The notes under the pieces: model-generated
The model's input: only the letters and a program-made list of their open reading frames with translations
What the model was told of the DNA's origin: nothing
The model's database searches: none
Made by a program: the position numbers and the translations under genes
Assembly: GCF_963924675.1 (NCBI RefSeq)
Contig: NC_089236.1
Coordinates: forward strand, 48,392,500-48,456,499
Direction: 5' to 3'
Origin: Phocoena phocoena
Lineage: Eukaryota > Chordata > Mammalia > Artiodactyla > Phocoenidae
Length of the DNA stretch: 64,000 nt
Part shown: one piece after another, positions 11,941 through 21,739 of the stretch
Layout: each line of letters starts with the position of its first letter
Position numbering within the stretch: the stretch's first letter is position 1

Positions 11941-12095
11941 TTTTGAATTTTAGAATTTTATTTATTTTTTTATACAGCAGGTTCTTATTAGTTATCTATT
12001 TTATACATATTAGTGTATACATGTCAATCCCAATCTCCCAATTCATCCCACCACCACGCCCTGCCACTTTCCCCCTTTGGTGTCCACTTGGGCGG
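11941..12095 (-). mobile_element. Second L1 3' fragment abutting the first
   Basis: 'TATACAGCAGGTTCTTATTA', 'GTCAATCCCAATCTCCCAAT' and 'CCACTTTCCCCCTTTGGTG' are the antisense 3' part of a different cetartiodactyl L1 type. It starts with poly(T) right at the 3' target duplication of the preceding L1. Confidence 0.75.
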
Positions 12096-12439
12096 CCAGC
12101 ATCTTTGTCTCAGGTCTCCCTGGACAGAGAACTAACCAACAGGAAAGTGATATTGCCTTCCTTTTTTGAAAAAGCAGCTGTTTGTTTTCCATAACCACAT
12201 CTCTATAAGTACTTTATGAGGTGCGGCCACCATGCCATGATTATCGGCAACAGAGAGTCAAAGAGAACACGATAAAACAGTGACCAGGAAAACAGAGTAT
12301 TGTTGAAGCAGGGAGGGGTCAATTCTTGGAAAGGGGTGGTCCAGATGAACCTGGTGTCAGGTGATCAGGCCTAATCTTATACGTCTGGTGGTCACAGCCG
12401 AAGAGTGTGATGAAGACCAGGCAGTGTATCAGATATAAC
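12096..12439. other. Intergenic DNA, nothing recognised
   Basis: No coding, RNA or clear repeat signal. 'GCGGCCACCATGCC' near 12223-12236 looks like a Kozak ATG but opens no long frame. Confidence 0.5.
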
Positions 12440-12660
12440 CAACACATACTGTGTGCAAGGGTACTGTCCTGGGTCTTTTTTTTACACACATTACCTACCT
12501 TACTGTAATCCTATAATGGGCTTATTATTACACCAATCTGTAATAATAAGATGAGGAAAATAATGCTCAGGAAGAGTAAGTGGTTTATTTTTCCTCATGG
12601 AAACATAGCTGGTAAGAGACAGAGCTGGGTGTTCTGACTTCGACTCCTTGACTCTGAAAT
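12440..12660 (+). repeat. MIR fragment
   Basis: Ordered MIR phrases are present: 'ACTGTGTGCAAGGGTACTGT', 'TAAGATGAGGAAAATAATGC', 'AACATAGCTGGTAAGAGACA' and 'GAGCTGGGTGTTCTGACTTC'. They are diverged as expected for this old SINE. Confidence 0.75.
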
Positions 12661-13435
12661 AACAAACCCATCGCAAGAGTCACGAGACTCACCTTAAGTC
12701 TAGGGCAGCCCATCAGAGTCAAGGAACTAGGGAAACTGGACTTGAGGTAACTTCAGTTCATCTAGAGGGCTTCCCAGTCTCCCTTTGGGGCAGGAGTCGC
12801 TCCAGGGTGCAGCGTGCCTGGGCCTGTCAAGAGTAGTAGTTGAGTCCTGATAAGATAAAGCAAGTGGATTAATCTGCTTAGAGAGAAGCGCAGATTCTGA
12901 CTGTGTCTTGAGGAGGAGTAGTGGAGAATCAGAGCTGCCATGTATAGGAACAGACCCCAGAGCTTGGATGGGCCTTTAGGGAGTGTTTTGTCCACTGACT
13001 TGAGAAAATTATCCAAGCCAAATAACACCAGCCACTGTCGAAGCAGAATGACAAGTACATTCCTTGAGATTATACCTAAAGGGAAGATAAGAAGAAAGGA
13101 AAGTGGGGATGTTCCCAGGCCTTTGATCTTGTCTACCTGACACAGGCCTCTCGTCCCCCACCCACAGACTTCCTGAGGCAGGAAGTGGTGACATGGCCCT
13201 GGGTTTGTCAGCCCTCTCCTGCTCTGAGTCATCAGGATTGCTGGCATAGTTCTCCAGGAGATCTCCAAGGAGATAATTCACTCCCCTTTTAGGGGCTTGG
13301 CATCAGTGGCAAATCACTCGTGAACTGCCAGACTTCCATCCAGTGTGAGATCTCCTCCTTGGAACGTCTCTCAGGGTCCTTACAAGCAGTATCTTCTGAC
13401 TTCTATTAACATTATCCTATAGTAACTAACTCTAA
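12661..13435. other. Unique intergenic DNA with chance open frames
   Basis: Contains the longest antisense non-SINE frame of the window (12762-13268, 168 codons), overlapped by open frames on both strands. No domain, signal peptide or family resemblance was seen, so it is not called as a gene. Confidence 0.5.
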
Positions 13436-13437
13436 GT

Positions 13438-13452
13438 GGGGGGGGGGGGGGG
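13438..13452. repeat. G15 homopolymer
   Basis: Fifteen consecutive G after TCTAAGT. Long G runs are rare in mammals because they slip and form quadruplexes; the length may be unstable or affected by assembly. Confidence 0.9.
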
Positions 13453-13479
13453 CTGTTGGTTATCAAAATAGACAGTGGA

Positions 13480-14345
13480 ATGAATTACAGTGAATTTTAA
13501 CCATTCCCCCATTGTGGAATGTGAATATGGTTTCCAATATGTGTTATTCTAAACAATTTAAAGAGAACATCTTTCTACATAAATGTGTGCCTGTGGACGA
13601 GTTTCTGTAGGATAGATCTCTAGATGTGGAACTGAGGGGTCATTTAATTTATTTTATTTATTAATTTTTTAATTAGTTAATTTATTTTTGGCTGCGTTGG
13701 GTCTTCATTGCTGTGCGGAGGCTACTCTTCATTGCAGTGCGTGGGCTTCTCATTGCGGTGGCTTCTCTTGTTGTGGAGCACAGCACCTAGGCACATGGGC
13801 TTCAGTAGTTGTGGCACATGGGCTCAGTATTTGTGGCTCGCGGGCTCTAGAGCTCTGGCTCAGTAGTTGTGGCGCACGGGCTTAGTTGCTCTGCGGCATG
13901 TGGGATCTTCTCGGACTAGGGCTCAAACTGTGTCCCCTGCATTGGTAGGCGGATTCTTAACCACTGTGCCACCGGGAAAGCCCAAGGGTCATTTAATTTA
14001 CATAGGGGAAAAAATAACATAAATATAAGTATTTATGTTGTTTTAATTTACCCTATTTAAAGCCTTTTTATTATGGAGATTTACAAACAAATATAAAATT
14101 AGAACGGTAGAATGAATGCCCACTACCCCTTTATGAACTCACAGCCACCCTTAATTTACCTTTTCCCCTGCCTTCCCTCCCCTTGATTATTTTGAAGCAA
14201 ATCTCAGACATTGTATCATTTCATTTGTAACTATTTCAGTATGCGTCACTTCAAGATGATTCTTTAAAAAAAACATAACCACAGCACTATCTTTGTACCT
14301 CAAAAATGAATATAATCCAGATATGTCAAATATTTAAGATCTGAA
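13480..14345 (-). repeat. Old L1M-type sequence split by a SINE
   Basis: 'CCATTCCCCCATTGTGGAAT', 'GAGTTTCTGTAGGATAGATC' and 'TAGATGTGGAACTGAGGGGT' match the antisense old L1 3' region. After the SINE, 'TTTGAAGCAAATCTCAGACA' and similar phrases continue the L1-like text. Confidence 0.55.
13652..13984 (-). mobile_element. Long CHR-1-type SINE with 15-bp target duplication
   Basis: 'GGCTGCGTTGGGTCTTCATT', repeated 'CAGTAGTTGTGGC' modules and a head ending GGGAAAGCCC read on the plus strand. Target duplication GGGTCATTTAATTTA is at 13637-13651 and 13986-14000. The open frame 13688-13885 is SINE sequence. Confidence 0.92.
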
Positions 14346-15640
14346 TAGGTTCTCAAAAATTGTCCTTAAAAAAAAAAAAGAATATTTACCCTTCCACCAA
14401 CAGTACTGCAGAATTCTGGAGGGAAAGATGGTGTACAAGGGAAGGAACTTGCATTAGCCAATGTTGAAATGTGGAAAGCGACACCAAGAAATGGCAATGT
14501 AGCAAGAGAGGAAGCTGAACCCACCAGTGGTCTCTGAGCTCTCCTCATACATTTCACCGCCCCCCCAAAGAACAGTCTTGAATAGCAGACGACATCAAAA
14601 GGCAGCTGTGCTTTTCTCAGAATAAAACAGCTGAGTTAAACAATCAAAACCAAACAGCTGTACTGCCTTTGGATTTAGTGTTACATTAAAATTAGATGTT
14701 TTCTTCCCCCCACCACCCTTTTCTTTTCTTTTCTTTTCTTTTTTTTGAGGAAAGAAACAATTGAAGAGTTTTATTTTAGACATAAATATTATGTTCAAAT
14801 CACGTGCACACAGCCCACAGTAAAATGTTAGTTATTATGGAAATTTGGCTGATAACATTGTCACACATAAGTCTATGGGGTCTAGACCCCATAAGTCTAG
14901 ACCCTTTCTCTATTGTTTTCATTATTCAATACTACTTAATTATTTAGAATTTGCCTGTGTACAGTGAACACTATTTATGATCCAGAAGTCGAAGTTCACA
15001 TGCAAATTTTTCAGATATTTTATTTGTAAAAAATATTCCATGGAATTAAAACAACTTAAACTTGATTTTTAAACAAGGATTATTTCTTTCCTTTATAGAA
15101 AAGTTAATTATTATCTTAAAATCTAAACTAAATGGAACAATACAAGCAAAAAAACAAAACACGGTCTTAATTCTTCCTTAAAATAAGCCTATAACCTTCC
15201 AAAGAATAAAGGTAATACTATTCGTTAAAATTTACATTACAAAATATGACTTGATTGTAGAAATATAGTTAAGTTGAAAGAAGAAAATAAAGATTCCTGT
15301 GGTTCCACCATTTATTCTTCATATATAACCTGGTATACATGCTAGACACCAGTCAGAGGTAACTACCGGCCATTCATAAATCCATTTTGCAAACTTAAGG
15401 GTTACACTGTTCATTTTCGTCTGTAGTCTGCTTTGTTTTCTACCTAGGTCATGATAATTTTTCCATGTCATTAAATATTTTTCATGACATAATTAACATA
15501 GTCCCACAAAAGTGTTTTTAACTTTTTTCTCTCCATGAGTACATTCTGGGAGTCAGACTCTCTAGAAGCAGAAAAGAGGAGGCCGACTTGAAACCAACGC
15601 TTTTCAAATTATGTGTGATGAAGGAGAGTTTTAAAATTTT
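14346..15640. other. Intergenic DNA, partly old L1-like
   Basis: 14346-14720 is unique with short chance frames. (TTTTC)n occurs near 14720-14745. A local duplication of 'GTCTAGACCC' occurs at 14880-14903. 15390-15600 has an L1M-like flavour. No gene seen. Confidence 0.45.
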
Positions 15641-15648
15641 CCAATCTT

Positions 15649-15780
15649 GGGAATTCCCTGGCAGTCCAGCGGTTACGACTTGGCGCTTTCACTGCTGGGA
15701 CCTGGGTTCAGTTCCTAGTCAGAGAACTAAGATCCCACAAGCCGAGCTGTGTGGCCAAAAATAAATAAATAAATAAAAAG
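15649..15780 (+). mobile_element. CHR-1-type SINE with target duplication
   Basis: Starts GGGAATTCCCTGGCAGTCC and ends in a (TAAA)n tail. Flanked by TAAAATTTTCCAATCT at 15632-15647 and TAAAATTTCCAATCT at 15781-15795. Confidence 0.9.
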
Positions 15781-15927
15781 TAAAATTTCCAATCTATTAT
15801 GGACTGAGAGTTTTAAAAATATGATAAAAATAAGAGAAATGAAACATTAATTTCAGAAACAATTTTCAAGAAAATATTTAATAGAAAAATAGAATAAATG
15901 TATACCAAGTACCAGCCCAAACTTTTA

Positions 15928-16040
15928 ATTTTATTTATTTATTTGGTTGCAGGATCTTAGTTCCCCAACCAGAGATTGAACCCACGTCCCCGGCAGTGAA
16001 AGCACAGGCGTCCTAACCACAGCACCGCCAGGGAATTCCC
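15928..16040 (-). mobile_element. CHR-1-type SINE
   Basis: A T-rich tail is followed by 'GGTTGCAGGATCTTAGTTCC' and a head ending GGGAATTCCC. Imperfect target duplication CAAACTTTTAAT versus CAAACCTTTTAAT. Confidence 0.85.
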
Positions 16041-16465
16041 ACAAACCTTTTAATATTAGATGTGATAGATATCAAATTACTCTGTGAAATGGCTGTATAA
16101 ATTTCAGAGTGTTTATTGTCAGTATTTTTTATTGATATTATCACAGGCCAGTGGCAGTTACATGGACTGTACTTTGATTACATTACTTTAGACCTTCCCA
16201 AGAACATTAAGTAAATACTTCTCTTCCTAAACAGTCAGGGGTGGAAAGGTTAAATAATAATTTTAATTTGCTATTTGAGAGTTGAGCCAACAACCTTCAA
16301 CTCTCCTTCACTTTCCACACACGGGCAGGCCCAGCAGGGTCCTCAGGATGTCTTGGTGGATGGTCACAGGAGTGTCATTCCTTGGGCTTTCCTTACCATT
16401 CCTGAAAAAAGGTGTGTGCAAGAAACCTATCTTTCTATCTCTCCTCTACCTCCAACTCCTTTAAG
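16041..16465. other. Unique flank upstream of the PPIA retrocopy
   Basis: Unremarkable AT-rich DNA, except that the frame of the retrocopy stays open upstream to an ATG at 16275. A pyrimidine tract (about 16428-16462) ends in AAG at 16463-16465, resembling a 3' splice site immediately before the inserted sequence. No CpG-rich promoter is visible. Confidence 0.5.
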
Positions 16466-16476
16466 AATGATCCCAG
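16466..16476 (+). repeat. 5' target-site duplication of PPIA retrocopy
   Basis: AATGATCCCAG, repeated exactly at 17243-17253 after the poly(A) tract. The TTAAGA just before and across its start fits the TT/AAAA preference of the L1 endonuclease. Confidence 0.93.
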
Positions 16477-16520
16477 CTTTGCAGACGCCGTCACCCCGGA
16501 ACTTCCTGCGCTGCCCAACC

Positions 16521-17015
16521 ATGGTCAACCCTACCGTGTTCTTTGACATCGCCATCGACGGCGAGCCCTTGGGCCACGTCTCCTTCGAGCTGTTTGCAGA
16601 CAAAGTTCCAAAGACAGCCGAAAACTTTCGTGCTCTGAGCACTGGGGAGAAAGGCTTTGGTTATAAAGGTTCCTGCTTTCACAGAACAATTCCGGGATTT
16701 ATGTGCCAGGGTGGTGACTTCACACGCCATAATGGCACTGGTGGCAAGTCCATCTATGGGGAGAAATTTGATGATGAGAATTTCCCCCTGAAGCATACGG
16801 GTCCTGGCATCTTTTCCATGGTAAATGCTGGCCCCAACACAAACGGTTCCCAGTTTTTCATCTGCACTGCCAAGACTGAGTGCTTGGATGGCAAGCATGT
16901 GGTCTTTGGCAAGGTGAAAGAGGGCATGGATATTGTGGAAGCCATGGAGCGCTTTGGGTCCAGGAATGGCAAGACCAGCAAGAAGATCACCATTGCTGAC
17001 TGTGGACAAATCTAA
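16521..17015 (+). CDS. Intact cyclophilin A-like frame in the retrocopy
   Basis: The 164-codon frame from [10 protein letters not shown] to CGQI would encode a cytosolic peptidyl-prolyl cis-trans isomerase. The parental protein has 165 residues; here the last codon GAA has become TAA. Against my memory of human PPIA the changes are V12I, R19H, I56T, E84D, I89P, L98F, A101V, W121C, N137D and L164I. Catalytic R55 and pocket residues F60, M61, Q63, F113, L122 and H126 are kept. A101 and W121, which line the proline/cyclosporin pocket, are changed, and I89P is non-conservative. The ATG at 16521 is the parental start (ACCATGG context); the frame also runs open upstream to 16275. Expression is unknown. 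Confidence is for the frame being as described; confidence that it is translated is low. Confidence 0.6.
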   Translation: MVNPTVFFDIAIDGEPLGHVSFELFADKVPKTAENFRALSTGEKGFGYKGSCFHRTIPGFMCQGGDFTRHNGTGGKSIYGEKFDDENFPLKHTGPGIFSMVNAGPNTNGSQFFICTAKTECLDGKHVVFGKVKEGMDIVEAMERFGSRNGKTSKKITIADCGQI

Positions 17016-17207
17016 TAATAAATTTGACTTGTGTTTTATCTTAACCACCAGACCATTCCTTCTGTAGCTCAGGAGAGCACCCCTTCATCCCCATCTGCTT
17101 GAAATATCCTATAATCTTTGTGTTCTCATTGCACTTCTTTGGGTTCCATATTTTCCTTATTCCCCTCCAAGTTTAGCTGAATTGCAAAGTTAAGTTTATG
17201 GTTATGA

Positions 17208-17213
17208 AATAAA
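17208..17213 (+). terminator. Inherited PPIA poly(A) signal
   Basis: AATAAA in TATGAAATAAAAACTAAA, as in the parental PPIA message, about 12 nt before the poly(A) tract that marks the end of the copied mRNA. Confidence 0.85.
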
Positions 17214-17242
17214 AACTAAACAACCAAAAAAAAAAAAAAATC

Positions 17243-17253
17243 AATGATCCCAG
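17243..17253 (+). repeat. 3' target-site duplication of PPIA retrocopy
   Basis: AATGATCCCAG, an exact match to 16466-16476. Confidence 0.93.
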
Positions 17254-17320
17254 ACTGCTCTCTGAATGAGCCAACCAATAAAGTGGCCCACGTAGCTCTT
17301 GCTTTTATTATGATTGATTC

Positions 17321-17520
17321 CTTTTTTTGCGGTACGCGGGCCTCTCACTGTTGTGGCCTCTCCCGTTGCAGAGCACAGGCTCCAGACGCGCAGGCTCAGC
17401 GGCCATGGCTCACGGGCCCAGCCGCTCTGCGACATGTGGGATTTTCCCGGACCGAGGCACGAACCCGTATCCCCTGCGTCGGCAGGCGGACTCCCAACCA
17501 CTGCGCCACCAGGGAAGCCC
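17321..17520 (-). mobile_element. CHR-2-type SINE with 10-bp target duplication
   Basis: T7 then GCGGTACGCGGGCC and the CHR-2 body, with a head ending GGGAAGCCC. TGATTGATTC flanks it at 17311-17320 and 17521-17530. All open frames at 17241-17594 are SINE translations. Confidence 0.95.
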
Positions 17521-17530
17521 TGATTGATTC

Positions 17531-17622
17531 TTTTAAGCAGCTTTATTGAGGTGTAATTGATATACAGTGAACTGAACATATTTAAAGCACACAATTTGAT
17601 GTGTTGACATATATATACCTAC

Positions 17623-17655
<33 letters not shown>

Positions 17656-18437
17656 CTGTGAAACCATCTCCACAATCAAGATAGCGAACATATTCATCAC
17701 CCTAAAGTCTCTTCATGCCCCATTAACATTCTTTCCTCTGCCACTCCTGCCCCCTCCCCTCTCCCAGGCAAACACAGATCTGCTTTCTGTCAGTATTATC
17801 TACTTTGCATATAAATAAAACATAAATTTATTTATTTATATTTTTGGCTGCGTTGGGTCTTCGTTGCTGCGCGCGGGCTTTCTCTAGTTGCGGCGAGTGG
17901 GGGCTACTCTTCCTTGTGGTGCGCAGGCTTCTCATTGTGGCGGCTTCTCTTGTTGTGGAGCACAGGCTCTAGGCACGTGGGCTTCAGTAGTTGTGGTGCG
18001 TGGCTTCAGGAGTTGTGGCTCACAGGCTCTAGAGCACAGGCTCAGTAGTTGTGGCGCACGGGCTTAGTTGCTCTGCAGCATGTGGGATCTTCCTGGACCA
18101 GGGCTCGAACCCGTGTCGCCTGCACTGGCAGGTGGATTCTTAACCACTGTGCTGCCAGGGAAGTCCCTACTTTGCATTTTTAAGAGTTTTATATAAATGA
18201 AACCATACTGTATGTACTCATTTTTGTCTAGCTTCTTTGAATTATTTTGAATATATATATTACATAATTATTTTGAGATTCATTCCTGTTGTGTGTATGA
18301 ACATTTCATTCCTTTTATTGCCAAGTAGTATCCCATTGTGTGGATAGAGCATGGTTTGTTTATCCACTCACCTGTTGAAAGATATTTGGTTGGTTCCAGT
18401 GGTGTATGTCAGTTGTATCTCAATAAAACTGGAAGAA
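17531..18437 (-). repeat. Older L1 3' region interrupted by a SINE
   Basis: 'CAGCTTTATTGAGGTGTAAT', 'CACAATTTGATGTGTTGACA', 'CCACAATCAAGATAGCGAAC' and, after the SINE, 'CCAAGTAGTATCCCATTGTG' are antisense L1 phrases. A (TA)n(CA)n array at about 17622-17655 lies within it. Confidence 0.8.
17811..18166 (-). mobile_element. Long CHR-1-type SINE nested in L1
   Basis: About 350 bp: 'GGCTGCGTTGGGTCTTCGTT', several 'CAGTAGTTGTGG' modules, head GGGAAGTCC. Target duplication CTACTTTGCAT is at 17800-17810 and 18167-18177, within the L1. Confidence 0.94.
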
Positions 18438-18473
18438 AAAAATTATTTTTTTTATTATTGTGTTGAGATCTTT

Positions 18474-18661
18474 TAAAAAAAAAATTAATTAATTAACTAG
18501 GTTGCATCAGGGCTTAGTTGCAGCAGGCGGGCTCCTTTGTTGTGGCATGTGAACTCTTAGTTGTGGCATGCATGTGGGATCTAGTTCCCTGACCAGGGAT
18601 CGAACAGGCCCCCTGCCTTGGGAGCGTGGAGTTGTATCCACTGTGCCACCAGGGAGGTCCC
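18474..18661 (-). mobile_element. CHR-1-type SINE
   Basis: An A/T-rich tail, 'GTTGTGGCATG' modules, 'CTAGTTCCCTGACCAGGGAT' and head GGGAGGTCCC. Diverged target duplication TGAGATCTTTTA versus TGAGGTCTTAAT. Confidence 0.85.
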
Positions 18662-18699
18662 TACTGAGGTCTTAATATAGTCTAGCGCAAGTCCTTTCT

Positions 18700-18960
18700 C
18701 AGATATATGCTTTGCAAGTTTTTCTCTCAGTCAGCGCCTGCTCTAGTCACAAAGTCTCCCCTCTGTGTATGTGTTTTTCCTAATCTTATAAGGACACCAG
18801 TCATGTCGAATTTGGGGTCACCCTAATGACTTCAGTTAACCTTGATTACATCTTTAAAGACCCTATCTCCAAGTACAGTCCCATTCTGAGGTACTGAGAG
18901 TTAGGAATTCAATATATGAATTTTGGAGGGATAGAATTTATCCCATAACAGCCACCTAAC
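18700..18960 (+). repeat. Ancient interspersed repeat (family unassigned)
   Basis: 'TAAGGACACCAGTCATGTCG', 'CACCCTAATGACTTCAGTTA', 'AAAGACCCTATCTCCAAGTA' and 'CATTCTGAGGTACTGAGAGT' form a block that recurs in mammalian genomes. I recognise the phrases but cannot name the family with confidence. Confidence 0.55.
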
Positions 18961-19189
18961 TGAAAGGCGAAACTATTCAGAATTCAGAAGGACTATATTT
19001 CTAATCCATTCAACACTGGTAACTCAATGGAAGATTCTTCAAGTGAATTTCAAGTAATGATGTCATATTATTTGTGGAACATGAATTCTCTCTAGCGGTT
19101 CACATTACATGACATTGGCCATATCTACTTCACCAATGGATGAGCTTTCCCAGAAAAAAAACCTCTTTGTGAATCGTGAGTCATTCTCT
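18961..19189. other. Intergenic DNA, nothing recognised
   Basis: No gene or clear repeat. Confidence 0.45.
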
Positions 19190-19355
19190 CCTTTTGTTAG
19201 CTTCTGAGCTCTGAAAGAAGTGAAGCAACACCTTTCCAGGTGTAAAACAGAGGTAATAACAGTATTTGCCTTATAAGGTTATGGTGAGGAGGCAAACAGA
19301 TAATTCACATAAAGCCCTTAGTAAGGGCTTAAAATGTTAGCTATTGTTATTTATT
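19190..19355 (+). repeat. MIR fragment
   Basis: 'AAACAGAGGTAATAACAGTA', 'TTGCCTTATAAGGTTATGGT' and 'AAAGCCCTTAGTAAGG' are the MIR 3' half. Confidence 0.7.
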
Positions 19356-19474
19356 CATCAAATACAGGCTGAATTCTGGCTTCACACTAAGCGCTGTGCA
19401 CAGTGTTGCCGCAGAGTTGAAGATAAATCAGTCATGGATACAGCATCAAGTAAATGATTAATCTATTTGTAGTA

Positions 19475-19730
19475 TTAATAACTACCAGTTATTGAGGGCC
19501 TTCTGAGGGTCAACTTCTATGCTGGTGCCTTATATTGATTATTTCATTTACTCTTCAAAAATATCTTGCAAAAGAGGTCTTACTTGTTCCATTTTATAGA
19601 TGAGGAAACTGAAACTCCTTGGGGTAACTAAAGCCCTATAAATCAGCTATGTAGTCATGGACGTGAGCTTTACACCAGACCTGCCTGATGCCTAAGTTAT
19701 GCTCCTTTCTCTGTGAGCTTGTGGTCACAG
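19475..19730 (+). repeat. MIR fragment
   Basis: 'TTATTGAGGGCCTTCTGAGG', 'TCCATTTTATAGATGAGGAA' and 'GACCTGCCTGATGCCTAAGT' occur in canonical MIR order. Confidence 0.8.
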
Positions 19731-19999
19731 AAGAGACACTGCACATGTACCAAGAAATATACCGCAGGGAAAAAGTGCTATGTGCCTTAAGAGAGATATT
19801 GATTGTTATAGGCATTCGAACAGGAAGAGAGATTTCCCTTTGGGATTTTAGGGAAAACCTGTAGGAGAGAAATAATTTGGGCCGAATTGGTACGTGTGGA
19901 ATTGGCAGGGTTGGGGGATGGCAGCATTCCTGGGTATAAGAACAAAACCATACAACAGGAAATTGTGGTTTTTAAATGAGGAACAAGAGGGTGTTCGGT

Positions 20000-20640
20000 T
20001 TGACTAGAATTATGTGGAAAACCCTCATCAGCTCCAGCTTGAACTATTGCCCCTTTGTTCTCCTTCTAACTCTCCCTCTGTCTCATCCTTCTTTGCACTT
20101 GGTCCCCTATATCTTGTCCACATTACTGGGAGATGGATGATCTTTCTAAATCTGATCATGTCGTTCCCCTGCATGAAATTCTCCAATGTCTCCCCATCAC
20201 CAACAGAAGAAATATCTAAACTTTAGAGCCATGATGGCCTGAACACCCAACTAAAAGTTGGGAGGAACTGCCACATTCCCTGACACGGCCCTGGTCTTCA
20301 CACAGGCTGGTTTGCTTTTTCCTTACTTATCCTCCTGGAAAATTCTACTTTCATTCTTTGCTTTCAGCTCTTAAAAAAATGCCTTCCTTGAAGCCTTTCC
20401 AGATTCACCTCCACCCCCTCCCCCCAAACTTGACTCATCTTTTTAAGCACCCACTACATTTGGTGTGTGATCATCCAATGATTATTTTATTATGATGATT
20501 AGGTTACTCAGATATTTTTCCATTTTTTACCTTTTTGAAGGCAAAAGCTGTCTTACTTTCTCTTTTGCATTCTCAAGCCTCAATAAGTAGCAAGAGTACA
20601 ATGAATACTCCTTGAATAAATGAATGCATGAATGAATACC
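20000..20640 (+). repeat. L2 3'-end copy
   Basis: A long, well-ordered L2 match: 'CTGATCATGTCGTTCCCCTG', 'CTCCAATGTCTCCCCATCAC', 'TGGCCTGAACACCCAA', 'TCCTTGAAGCCTTTCCAGAT', 'TTTTTGAAGGCAAAAGCTGT' and a GAATAAATGAATGCATGAA tail. The 70-codon frame at 20014-20226 is decayed L2 coding or 3' sequence. Confidence 0.8.
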
Positions 20641-20886
20641 GGGACTATATTAGCAAGGAATATTGAGGTTATATCTTTGGGGATCTAGATGGTAAGTTTA
20701 AGTGATTCAGTTCTTTTATTCGTTTTATTTTGTTCTGCACAGGGAGCCAGGGACCATTTTTGAACAAGGGTGATTAATCATGGGTTAGTGTGTAAAGCTA
20801 TAGGAAAGGCCAGAGTCAGGAAGACCAGGAGGCTATTATAGACATGTGGGAATTGGGGTAGTATTAGAAAATATTTCACTTTACCT

Positions 20887-21101
20887 TTTTTTTGTTTTTT
20901 GTTTTTTTGCGGTACGCAGTTCTCTCACTGTTGTGGCCTCTCCCGTTGCGGAGCATAGGCTCCAGACGCGCAGGCTCAGCGGCCACGGCTCATGGGCCCA
21001 GCCGCTCCGTGGCATCCAGGATCTTCCTGGACCGGGGCACGAACCCGTGTCCCCTGCATTGGCAGGCGGACTCTCAACCACTGCACCACCAAGGGAAGCC
21101 C
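20887..21101 (-). mobile_element. CHR-2-type SINE
   Basis: Tail TTTTGTTTTTTG, then GCGGTACGCAG and a head ending GGGAAGCCC. Target duplication CACTTTACCT (20877-20886) versus CACTTCACCT (21102-21111). Confidence 0.93.
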
Positions 21102-21289
21102 CACTTCACCTCTTTGACCAAAGAAAATGTTACTGGGAAATGAAGTGAACTTTTCAGTTAGTAAACTTTTTCTCAAAATCCCAGAGCCTAAGTAAGAAAT
21201 TCTTATCTGCTCCATTACCATGTTCTTCTGCAAAATGAGGTTGCAGTGGATGAGTGTTATTTCCTTGTGGCTGATATCAGAGGTTCTCA

Positions 21290-21400
21290 CTTTGTTGTGC
21301 TCCTTCAGGGCAGGGACCGCGCATGGAGATCCTTGAACCCCCAGCACCTTGAACAGAACTTGGCAAATGGGTGCTCAATACCTATTTGTTGGAAAAAAAA
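21290..21400 (+). repeat. L2 3' tail
   Basis: 'TGCTCCTTCAGGGCAGGGAC', 'CCCCCAGCACCTTGAACAGA' and 'GGGTGCTCAATACCTATTTG' are the L2 terminal phrase, followed by A-rich sequence. Confidence 0.75.
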
Positions 21401-21739
21401 AAAAGCGCCTTCCAGTGTTGTCATGTTCAAGTTAATGGCTCATGTTCTTAAACCCTCTCTGGTCCTCTCCATTCAGACAAAAAAACCTCTTTCTGATGCT
21501 TATCCTTTGATAGTGTCGTTTCTCCAGCCTCTGTAGGCCTCTTTGTCTCACCAAATCCAAATCGTGTTTATATTCTTTAAACCAAGAAAGCTCATTAGCT
21601 TTTCCCAGCAGAGTTCAACCCCCTATCTTCTTCCACTAGCTTCTGACTGCGCTACTGAAAACCACTCTGATTCAGTGGCCAAGAGTTAAACGAGGCTCTC
21701 GAAATGTGCTCACTGGCTGGCTGTGGGTCCCTAGAGGAG

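Larger units (their letters stand above)
16477..17242 (+). pseudogene. PPIA: PPIA (cyclophilin A) processed retrocopy
   Basis: This is a cDNA-like copy of PPIA. A 5'UTR remnant starts CTTTGCAGACGCC; the coding region has no introns; the 3'UTR follows the parental message (GACTTGTGTTTTATCTTAAC, then TTGGGTTCCATATTTTCC). An AATAAA at 17208-17213 and about 15 A complete it. Target duplications on both sides show L1-mediated retroposition. It lies in a gene desert with no promoter of its own in view, so the default reading is a processed pseudogene. The frame is undamaged, so a retrogene cannot be excluded. Confidence 0.93.

Noticed and set aside
12223..12236. GCGGCCACCATGCC as a strong Kozak translation start
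   Set aside because: No appreciable reading frame follows.
12762..13268. 168-codon antisense open frame, the longest outside SINEs and the PPIA copy
   Set aside because: No domain or family resemblance, competing open frames on both strands, and no promoter, splice or poly(A) context.
20014..20226. 70-codon frame as a small gene
   Set aside because: It lies within an ordered L2 match.
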